DNA of 64,000 nucleotides, from NCBI GenBank assembly GCA_951812305.1, contig CATOSB010000008.1, positions 310,001 to 374,000 of the forward strand, read 5' to 3'. Every line of letters starts with the position of its first letter. Within the stretch, counting starts at the first letter, position 1. The stretch comes from an uncultured Paracoccaceae bacterium (GTDB lineage: Bacteria > Pseudomonadota > Alphaproteobacteria > Rhodobacterales > Rhodobacteraceae). The translations under genes were made by a program, and so were the position numbers. Positions 26,221 through 35,200 of the stretch are shown one piece after another. The notes below the pieces were generated by a model, which was given only the letters and a program-made list of their open reading frames with translations, was not told the origin of the DNA and ran no database searches.

Positions 26221-27664
26221 ATGGCACGGCCCGATCTGCCATTCGCTTTTGCCAGAGACCAGAAAATGGTCTTGCGGGGCGATGTTCTGGTGTGCGGCCC
26301 CGGCGCGACGGTGTTCGGAATGCGCGAGGCGCGGCGCCGCGCCGGATTTGCGCTTGGCGTCGAGCGCGTCGATGAGAATGCGTTCGAAAACCTTTTGAAC
26401 AGCCATTATCGGCAAGGCGATGACGGCGGCGGCGAAGAACATCTGAGTTTTGATCTGGAATTGCGCGAGGATGCTCCGGGTACCCGCGATCTGTTGGAAG
26501 ACGCAACTGAAGCGCCGGTAATCGAACTGGTGAACCAATTGTTGCGCCGCACGGTACGGGGTGGGGCTTCGGATTTACATGTGGAACCCCATGAGGACGG
26601 TCTGCGCGCGGGTGCGGATTGATGGGATGCTGCGCACGGTTCTGGATCGCGCCGATGTGCCGGTAAAGCGGGTCATTTCACGGCTGAAAGTGATGGCGGG
26701 GCTCGATACCTCTGAAACGCGGTTGCCGCAGGATGGTCGGATCGGGCTGCGTTACGGCGGGCGGGACATCGATGTGCGGATGTCGACCTTGCCGGGGCAT
26801 TTTGGCGAGCGGGTCGTGCTCAGGGTTCTGGACAGGCATTCGGGGTTGTTGCCGCTCGATGCGCTAGGCTTGGCAGAGGCGCAGGAGGCTGCGCTCCGGC
26901 GGCTGGCGGACAGACCGGACGGTATTGTTCTGGCGACCGGGCCGACGGGGTCGGGTAAAACCACGACGCTTTATTCCTTGCTGCAACTGGCCGATCACGG
27001 GCGGCGTAATATCGTGACGGTCGAGGACCCGATCGAATACCACATGCCGGGGATCAGTCAGACGCAAACCAATGCCGAGATCGGGATGACCTTCGCCGCC
27101 GGGCTGCGCGCGACGCTGCGCCAGGACCCCGATGTTATTCTGGTCGGCGAAATCCGCGACCATGAGACGGCAGAAGTGGCGGCGCAGGCCTCGCTGACCG
27201 GGCATCTGGTGTTTTCGTCCCTGCACGCAAACGGGTCTGTGGCCGCGGTGACGCGCCTGCGCGATCTGGGGCTTGATAATTACCTGATTGCGGCCACCTT
27301 GCGGGGCATTCTTGCCCAGCGGTTGCTGCGGGTATTGTGCCGTGAATGCGCCGAAGAAACCGCGCCAGACGTGGCAACCACAACACTTTTTGAGTCCAGC
27401 AATCTGGCGCCGCCTTCGACCGTTTGGACATCGAAGGGCTGCGAAAACTGCGACGACACTGGTTTCGATGGCCGTCAGGGCGTGTTCGAGATCGTCGAGA
27501 TTGGCGAGGATATCGCAGCGGCAATCGGCGACAACGCATCCGAGCAGCAATTAAAGGCGCTGGCAGTTCCCAAAAGCGGAACATTGCTGGCCGAGGGGTT
27601 GAAACTGGTCGCATCCGGGCGAACCTCGGTGGAGGAAGTGCGGCGGGTTCTGGGTGACGTCTGA
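26221..27664 (+). pseudogene. gspE: Type II secretion ATPase gspE, frameshifted
   Basis: Two frames of one ATPase. The first (26221-26622) ends at SDLHVEPHEDGLRAGAD. The second, in phase from about 26610 to 27664, continues VRIDGMLRTVLDRADVP and carries Walker A GPTGSGKTTTLY, Walker B DVILVGEIRD, and the zinc Cys pairs LCREC and CENC. Adding a CG pair in the GCGCGCGGG tract near 26608 would give LRARVRIDG, the family pattern and length, so a 2-base deletion is the simplest cause. GspE powers pseudopilus assembly, so its loss alone would stop secretion. The stop overlaps the gspF start (TGATG). Confidence 0.88.
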
Positions 27665-28866
27665 TGCAGCCATTCGCCTATACCGCCTATGACGCGGACG
27701 GAAAGCGCAAGTCTGGCACGCTGATCAGCGAAAGCGAGCGTGCGGCGTTCGATGAGTTGAAATCGCAGGGCTTGATGCCTGCTGAAATCAAGGCGCGTGC
27801 GACCGGGCGGTTGGGTCGACGTCGTGCGCGGCTGGATGCGGATGAACGCGCGATCTTCTCTCGACAAATGGCCGTGTTGCTGGGCGCCGAGTTGCCGGTC
27901 GAATCCGCGCTGGACGCGGTGATCGAAAGCGAGGGCTCTTCGCGGATGCAGGCCTGTGCCGAGGAACTGAAAGCGGCCACGCTGGAGGGATTTCCCCTGT
28001 CCGACGCAATCGGGCGCGGGCGCAGCGGGTTTGCGCCTTACTACACGTCGTCGTTGCGCGCGGGCGAGGAAAGCGGCGAACTTGCAAGGGTTTTTGAGGG
28101 GTTGGCGGATTTTCTGGAAGCACAGGGCGAGAACCGGGCGGAAATCGCCACGGCGCTTTTGTACCCTGCCTTTGTGGCGGCGGTGTCCCTTGTCGTTTGC
28201 GCCGTGCTATTGACCAGCGTAGCGCCGGAAGTTGTGGCGATGTTCGAAGTGTCGGGCCAACCCCTGCCAGATCTCACGGTCGTTGTTCTGGGCATTTCGG
28301 ACTGGATTTTGAAAAACTGGATCTGGATTGTCGTCGGGACTGTCGCAGGCGTCATTTGCGCGTGGCTATTGCTGCGCTTGCCGTCGGTGCGGGACCGGGT
28401 GGACCGCATATTGCTGCGCCTGCCGTTTTTCGGGCGGCTTCGGCGTATGGCGATGGCGGGACAATATCTGCGAACCCTGGCGGTGGTGCTTGGGTCGCGC
28501 CAGACGGTGTTGAATGCCGTAACCGGCGCGGCAGAGGTTCTGAGCGTCCGCATGTACCGGACGCAGGCGGATGAGATTGTCACAGCGGTGCGCGAAGGCG
28601 AAGGGCTTGCCCACGCCGCCCGGGGCCTGACGCTGCTGCCGCCCGTGGCGTTGCAGCTTTTGCGCGTCGGAGAGGAAACCGCCCGGCTCGCACCGATGGC
28701 CGAACGCGCCGCAGTGATCGTAGAGGCGCGTCATGCCAATGACCGCAAGCGCATCGCATCAATCCTTGATCCTGTGCTGATGATGCTGGTCGGGGCATTT
28801 GTTCTGATCGTCGTGCTGGCAATTTTGCTGCCGATCTTCGAATTGCAGTCAGTCGTGATCAGCTAG
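27664..28866 (+). CDS. gspF: Type II secretion platform protein GspF
   Basis: A 400-residue inner-membrane protein at the base of the pseudopilus. It has two GspF domains (IFSRQMAVLLGAELPVESALDAV, and again AGQYLRTLAVVLGSRQTVLNAV) and three membrane helices (AAVSLVVCAVLLTSVAPEVVAMF; WIWIVVGTVAGVICAWLLL; LMMLVGAFVLIVVLAILLPIF). It starts inside the gspE stop. The frame is intact and is the last gene of the cluster; a prepilin peptidase gene (gspO) is not in the window. Confidence 0.92.
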   Translation: MQPFAYTAYDADGKRKSGTLISESERAAFDELKSQGLMPAEIKARATGRLGRRRARLDADERAIFSRQMAVLLGAELPVESALDAVIESEGSSRMQACAEELKAATLEGFPLSDAIGRGRSGFAPYYTSSLRAGEESGELARVFEGLADFLEAQGENRAEIATALLYPAFVAAVSLVVCAVLLTSVAPEVVAMFEVSGQPLPDLTVVVLGISDWILKNWIWIVVGTVAGVICAWLLLRLPSVRDRVDRILLRLPFFGRLRRMAMAGQYLRTLAVVLGSRQTVLNAVTGAAEVLSVRMYRTQADEIVTAVREGEGLAHAARGLTLLPPVALQLLRVGEETARLAPMAERAAVIVEARHANDRKRIASILDPVLMMLVGAFVLIVVLAILLPIFELQSVVIS

Positions 28867-28957
28867 AGCAACGCACGATAAATCTAATTCAATTGCGATG
28901 CTCTAATGCTTTGTATTTACGTGCAATTTGCTCCGAAAACCGGTTCTCACTTTACGG
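28865..28957. repeat. Palindromic intergenic element after gspF
   Basis: The gap between convergent gspF and the autotransporter gene (28867-29003) opens with an inverted repeat, AGAGCAACGCA (28865-28875) with a near-complement ending GATGCTCT (28904). It is followed by CCGAAAACCGG...TTTACGG (28933-28957). The second part resembles the CCGAAAACCGGTTCCCACTTTTCGG type palindrome that I recall as widespread in alphaproteobacterial intergenic DNA. It could act as a terminator for both strands. No gene is seen up to 29003. Confidence 0.5.
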
Positions 28958-29003
28958 ATTGCGATCCAGCGTTCGCTCAAACCCCTACGCGACCTCCTTT
29001 CGC

Positions 29004-32000
29004 CTATTGCACGTTGGCTTTGTGGAACGGGATGTTCAGGCTGAACATCAGGCCCCAGGCCTCAAATCCGCTACGGAACAAACCGTCATAGGTTGCGCCA
29101 AACCCAAGCTGCACGCCATTGGGCGAGGTCATATCGACACCAGCCTGCACGCGGCCACGCCAACCGGATGTCGATGGCGTTTTCGGGCTGGTGGGGGTGG
29201 CCCCGGACACATCACCAAGGTTGTAGATCGCGTCAAAGCCGAAATACGGCGCGAATACAGTGCCGTCTTCCGCTTCGAACCGGCCATTGAACATCGGGCC
29301 AATCTGTAATTGTCCCAATTCGATGGTCTGGCTTGGGATCGTGGCACCAACGCTGTCGACATAGCTGTCCTGTGTTTCAGTGAAATAGGACAGGGTCGCA
29401 TTTGGCCGGATCGTCCAATTGCCCTTTTCGAACTCGCCGGTAAGGCTGGCTTTGGCCAGCCACCGGGTTGTGGAGAAGCTGTCGGTATAGGTGTTGAACG
29501 GGCTGACCTCGTTGTTTGAGCGGCCCCCGGCGATACGCGCATCGAAGTAAAGGTTCGGTGCAAGGCGCGCAGTGACATACGGCCCGAACATCCAACCTAC
29601 GCCGCTGGCCGAACTGTTTGCAGCGCTGTTGCTGTTTGACATGTCATCCAGAGAGAACATTGCGCCGACAAGAAGGTTGTCACTGACAAGGTAATCCGCG
29701 CCGGCGTAAATCACCGCGAAATGGCCGTCGGTGGTGCCGCCTGTGTTGAACTTCTTGTAATGCGCCTCAAGCCAGGCATCGAAACGATAGTTCGGCACAT
29801 ATTCAACACTCTTGGTCGATCCGTGGGCAAGGCGTACACTTGCGGCTGCCTCGCGAACCTGCACCAGGCTGGTTGAGAAGCTATAGCTGTCCTTGTCGAC
29901 CTGTGCAGTGAACGGCAGCATCGATTTCAGATCGCCCGGGGCAAAGGCAAGCTTGCTGGCTGTACCGGGAGAGCGATTGAACCGCGCAAGACGACGGTTC
30001 TTCGATGGCTCTGTCGTCAGCAAAAGATCGGCCCGCTGCGTTAGGAACTCGTGGATCGTATCGACTGTCTTTTGCGTCGAACTTTGCGCTGTCACAGTGC
30101 AAGTCAGGGACTCTCCGACATCGACGGCGAGCGCTATCGTGTCGTCCGGGGTGGACCCGACGCTGTCCGTATCGCTGCAGGATATGTCGAGAATTTCCAC
30201 GCCGGTTGGCGCAGTGACGTCCACCATATGGCTTCCTGCGCTGACTGTCAGCGGGCCGGTCGTGCCTGATCCGCTGCTGACTTCGACAATTTCGCTAAGC
30301 GGTACGGTCGCAGAGGTAAAGCTATAAGCACCGCCACCGGCATCGTCAGCTGTAACTTCAAACGTCACTTCACCGGCGGTGGGTGCGGTTACAGAAAGCG
30401 TGGCAGACGTATCTGAACTGTCGCCGAGGTTTGACGTGATGCCGTCAGTCGCGTTCAAAAAGTCGCCCACTGTTGGACCAACAACATCAACCTCGATCTG
30501 ACAACTTGAACTCGAACCAACACCGCCGCCCGTATAGGAAACCGTTGAACCTGATGCCGGGGCCGTCAACGTGCCGCCGGTACAGTTCGTCGTGGCATTC
30601 GGAGCAGCGGCAATCAGGAACCCAACAAGATTGTCGGTGACACTCACGCCGGTTGCATCAATTACAGCCGAATTCCGCAGTGAAATGGTCATTCTCGACG
30701 TTGAGTTCTGGGAAATGCTCGCCGGAAAGAATGACAACACCGCATCAAGCGGCACAGGATTGACCGTAATGGCATCCGTTGCGCCCGCCGCTGTTTCCAG
30801 GCTGGATGTCAGATCTTCCGTGAGGTTGACCAGATCACCGTGTTCAACCACCTGGACATCCACCGAGATTGTGCAACTGGCAAGCTCGGCAACGGTGCCA
30901 CCGGCCAGCTCGACAGACGTTGCGCCTGCATTGGCAGTGAACGTTCCGCCACAATTGTTGGTCGCCGCGGACGATGCGACGATCATGCCGGACGGGAAGT
31001 TGTCAATAAATGCAATGTCCGTCGCTTCGATCAGATTGCCGGAATTATCGATGGTGAATGTCAGCGTGGTGCCAATACCCTGGTCAATCGTGTCAACCTG
31101 GAATTCCTTCGAAAAGAGCGGTGTTGCGGCATTGACTGTCAGTGTTGCGCTTGGGCCAGCGGCGTCGTCCATAAGGCTGGAGGACAAGTCGCCGGTATCA
31201 TTGACAATCGCACCACCTACAATCCCGCGAACATCGACCGAAATCGTGCAGGTGTCACCTTCAGCAATCGTCCCGTTTTCGAACATAAACGTGGTATCAC
31301 CCGCCGCTCCTGTGACATCGCCGCCGCAATTGTCGACAATGTTGGGAACAGGCGCGATCACCAGACCGGTGGTAAGATTATCGGTAAATGCAAGATCAGC
31401 GGCCTCGATCAGGTTTGCCGAATTGTCGATTGTAAATGTCAGCGTTGAAATGTCGCCCTGATCAATCGTATCGGGTGCAAATGCTGAGGCGAAGCCGGGC
31501 GCAGGTGCCGCTGTTACGGTAAGCGTTGCAATTGCGCCGGATGCATCGAAATCGAGGCTGGAGTCCAGGTCGCCCGACGTGTTCAAAAGCGGGCCATAAT
31601 CGGTGGCACGGACGTCAATCTGAACGGTACAGGTGCCACCCGCATCCACGGTTCCGTTCGCGAATGAAAATGACGTATCCTCGGCGACCGCCGTGATATC
31701 TCCACCACAGGTGTTGGAACCGTTCGGTGGATCGGCAACCACCATACCGGCAGGGAACGGATCAGAGAAATTCAGGTCGCTGGCCTCGATCAGATTGCCG
31801 CTGTTGTTGATGGTAAATGTCAGCGTGGAAATATCACCCTGATCAATCGTATCAGGCGAAAAGGCCTTCATGAAACCGGGCGCTGGCGCGGCAGTAACAT
31901 TCAGCGTGGCCGCAGCAGTGTTAAGCGTTGTCCCGCTGATCGAGGAATCCAACGGATCTGACAGATTGTCGAGATTGCTCGACACCAAGGCGCGGACATT

Positions 32001-32285
32001 GACCGAAACGGTACAATCAGAGGCTGCATCAACCGTGCCGCCAGTATAGGTTACGAAATTCGAATCCGGGCTCGCTGTGAGCGTGCCGCCAGTACAGGTT
32101 GTGCTTGCGCTTACTGGCGTTGCGACGACCATTCCAGTGGGGAAGTCATCGCGGAAATCCAGATCGGTGGCTTCGATAAGACTGCTGATGTTGTCGATGG
32201 TGAATGTCAGGGTCGACACACCGCCCTGATCCACCGTATCGGCAAAGAACGCCTTGCTGAAACCGGGCGCCGGGGCAGGTGTCAC
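29004..32285 (-). CDS. Repeat autotransporter, C-terminal fragment with beta-barrel (second part of a split gene)
   Basis: 1093 codons opening with GTG in a GTGA overlap with the stop of the upstream part. It continues the same repeat series without a signal peptide: five units of the type KAF..DTIDQGDISTLTFTIDN, each about 125-140 residues, then a prealbumin-like domain (TFEVTADDAGGGAYSF, ILDISCSDTDS), a basic linker, and a C-terminal autotransporter barrel of about 260 residues (from HYKKFNTGGTTDGHFAVIYAG to GLMFSLNIPFHKANVQ). Without a leader it could not be exported, so it is probably one gene with the upstream part, split by an indel. Confidence 0.85.
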   Translation of the reverse strand: MTPAPAPGFSKAFFADTVDQGGVSTLTFTIDNISSLIEATDLDFRDDFPTGMVVATPVSASTTCTGGTLTASPDSNFVTYTGGTVDAASDCTVSVNVRALVSSNLDNLSDPLDSSISGTTLNTAAATLNVTAAPAPGFMKAFSPDTIDQGDISTLTFTINNSGNLIEASDLNFSDPFPAGMVVADPPNGSNTCGGDITAVAEDTSFSFANGTVDAGGTCTVQIDVRATDYGPLLNTSGDLDSSLDFDASGAIATLTVTAAPAPGFASAFAPDTIDQGDISTLTFTIDNSANLIEAADLAFTDNLTTGLVIAPVPNIVDNCGGDVTGAAGDTTFMFENGTIAEGDTCTISVDVRGIVGGAIVNDTGDLSSSLMDDAAGPSATLTVNAATPLFSKEFQVDTIDQGIGTTLTFTIDNSGNLIEATDIAFIDNFPSGMIVASSAATNNCGGTFTANAGATSVELAGGTVAELASCTISVDVQVVEHGDLVNLTEDLTSSLETAAGATDAITVNPVPLDAVLSFFPASISQNSTSRMTISLRNSAVIDATGVSVTDNLVGFLIAAAPNATTNCTGGTLTAPASGSTVSYTGGGVGSSSSCQIEVDVVGPTVGDFLNATDGITSNLGDSSDTSATLSVTAPTAGEVTFEVTADDAGGGAYSFTSATVPLSEIVEVSSGSGTTGPLTVSAGSHMVDVTAPTGVEILDISCSDTDSVGSTPDDTIALAVDVGESLTCTVTAQSSTQKTVDTIHEFLTQRADLLLTTEPSKNRRLARFNRSPGTASKLAFAPGDLKSMLPFTAQVDKDSYSFSTSLVQVREAAASVRLAHGSTKSVEYVPNYRFDAWLEAHYKKFNTGGTTDGHFAVIYAGADYLVSDNLLVGAMFSLDDMSNSNSAANSSASGVGWMFGPYVTARLAPNLYFDARIAGGRSNNEVSPFNTYTDSFSTTRWLAKASLTGEFEKGNWTIRPNATLSYFTETQDSYVDSVGATIPSQTIELGQLQIGPMFNGRFEAEDGTVFAPYFGFDAIYNLGDVSGATPTSPKTPSTSGWRGRVQAGVDMTSPNGVQLGFGATYDGLFRSGFEAWGLMFSLNIPFHKANVQ

Positions 32286-35200
32286 ACCACAAGGGTGGCT
32301 GCCGCTGTCGGCGGCGGCGAACCGTCTGACAGCGACGAACCCAGCGCACCGGACAGATTGTCGAGATCATCATCGGCAAGGGCGCGAACGTTGACGTCAA
32401 CGCTACAGGATGCGCCGGCAGCGACGGTTCCGCCCGCTAAAGTCACTGTGTCTGTGCCCGCTGTTGCCGTGACAACACCGCCGGTACAGTCCGTGCTTGC
32501 GGCGGCTGGATTCGCGACAACCATTCCGGTTGGGAATACGTCGGTGAAACCCAGACCCGTCGCCTCGATCAGGTTACTGCCGTTGTCGATTGTGAATGTC
32601 AGGGTGGAAATGTCGCCCTGCACGATAGCAGCGGCATTGAAAGCCTTTCTGAATGTCGGTGAAGGGGCGGGGTTGATGTTCAATGTCGCGTCTGCGCCCG
32701 GCGTATCGTCGGGGAAATCAGACGTCAGCGGTTCGGATGAATTGTCAAGCGCCGTGGCGCTGAGCGCGCGGATGTTCACGGAAACGGTGCAGTTCGCACT
32801 TGTTCCGACACTACCGCCGCTGAACGACATGGATCCCGCTCCGGGCGTGGCAGAGACTGCACCGCCGGTACAGGTGGTGCTTTCATTGGCCGGGCTTGCG
32901 ACCACCATGTCGGTCGGGAAATTGTCGCTGAAGCTGAGATTCCCGGCACCCACATCAGCGTTCGGATTGGTGATGGTGAATGTCAGGGTCGTGACACCGC
33001 CCTGCGTCAGCGGATTATCCGCGAACGCCTTGGTGAAAGTCAGCGGCGTTGGCGCGGAAACGACGGTGTCGCCATCCTGTGCACTGTTATTTCCCGAAAC
33101 CGGGTCGATTGCCAAAGAACCGGAAATGTCCGCGGTGTTGACCAGTGTGCCGGTAAACGAGAAATCGACGACGCAAGTTGCGGTATAGGTCACGGACGAC
33201 CCGTTTGGCATCGACAATGTGTCGTCAATATTCCCCGCAGCCGAGGTATTGCCCGATGCGCCGCCCGCAGCGGCGGAAGTGTAGGCACAGGTCAGGCCGG
33301 TCGGGAAATCGTCGGTAATATTGACCGACGGATCATCGTGCGGGCCGTTGTTGCTGGCCACGATTGTGTAGACCAGAGTGTCGCCGGCAGTGACCGAGGT
33401 GATGCCGTCCGTCTTGGTGACGGCCACATCCGCAGTTGGCGTGACAGAGAAAGAGGCAAATGCACCGGCCGCAAGGTCGATACCGCCTGCCTCCAGGGCC
33501 GAACTGATATTGTCATAGGAACCCGCGGCCGCGGTGGCAGGAATATTGACAATAGCCGCAATGGTGCAGGCCTCTGTATCGGCGAGATCAAGCGCGGAAA
33601 CGGTCAGCAAGCCGGTTCCGGTACCACTGATCGTGGGCGCGCCGTCGCAGGAGGTGGCAGATGCGCTTGCAAGCGTTGCGCCAGTCAGGAAACTGTCAAG
33701 ATCGTCGGTGAACCGCAGTCCGGCAAATGAACCGCCGCTGTTGTTCTGGATGCTGAAATTCAGCGTGGTTGTAGAACCGGGACTGCCGCTGGTTGGTGCG
33801 AAGCTCTTGCTGAAATCCGGCCCCGCAGAGGAATCGACGGCAAGCGAATCCGACGCGTTCACGCCCGCGGGGACAGCTCCGCCGCCAACCGTTCCAGATA
33901 TGTCTGTCGTGGTATTTAGGTGAATGCCAACTGTTGCGGCGGCATCCGTTCCAACCTCGATCGAAATCTCGCAGGTCGAAACCGGGCCAAGACCGAAAGA
34001 TCCAGACCCGAATGCTCCGGTGCCCAGACCAGTTGTCGTTGACGCACAGGTATTGCTGTTCTCTGACAGGAATGTCGAATTCGTCAGCATCGCGTCCAGG
34101 TCGTCGCTGAACGACAGCGCTGTGGCTGAAGCGGCTGACTGATTGGTGATCGTGAAGACCAGCGTCGCGGCCTCTCCCTGACGAACCGGATCATTGGTGA
34201 ATTCTTTTGTGAACAGGATCGGGTCGGACACGACCGTCAGGCTGTCCTGCGCTGGGTCGACTGTGACCGCGCCGCCTTGGTTGGCGGACAAAAAGCTGGT
34301 GAGGTTGTTGTATGTGCCGTCTGCCGTTGCCAACGGGACAAGCAAGGGCACTTCGATGTTACAGGTGTCGCCAGCCAAAACAGAGCCACCGACATAAGTC
34401 AGGAAAGTGGTCCCCGAAAGCGAGCCGCCACACTCGTTCAACGTCGGCGCACCCGTGGCGGCCAGGCCCGTCAGTTCCTGCTGAAGGTTGTCAGTGAAGA
34501 AGGTGATCGTCGCATCTTCGGTCGGGTGAAGGTTTTCAATCGTGAAACGCAGTGTTGTGTTTCCGCCGGCGATGGCTGGGTCGGTCAGGAACTCTTTGGT
34601 GAAATTCAGCCCCGTTACCGTCAATGTGTCGGATGCTGCAGTGAAGGTCTCTGCGACGCCGCCAGAAGGCGTTGCGGACAAGTCAGATGTGGTGTTCGGA
34701 TAAGACCCGATCGTGGCCCCGGCAGGTACATTAAGACGGGTTACAATCGTACAAGACAATGTCGCGCCAGATAGCGATCCACCGCTGTAGGAAATCGTGC
34801 TTGTGCCAGTTGCGCCGCCGCCACAAGTGTCAGAAACAGTTGAAGCCAGCGTGGTACCCGTCAACATCGTTTCCAGGGAATCCGTGAAGTTGATCGCCGC
34901 CGCATCGGGACTGTCGCCCGTACGCGCGATATCAAACTGCAAGTCCACGGTGCCGCCCGGGACTCCGGCGCCAAGGAACACTTTTGTAAATGTGATGCTG
35001 AGGTCGCTGCCGACATTCATCGTGTCCGACGCCGAAAGACCGGTTCGCGTCGCACCGCCAATCGATCCTGCCGGCGCTGAAGACGTGAACCCGTAAAGAC
35101 CGGGTGACACGCTACCGGGCAGGTTCATGTCGGCTGTGAATGTACAGGAATCGCCAGGGCTTCCCGTTGGTGCAAGCAACGCGCCCGACAACCTGACTGC

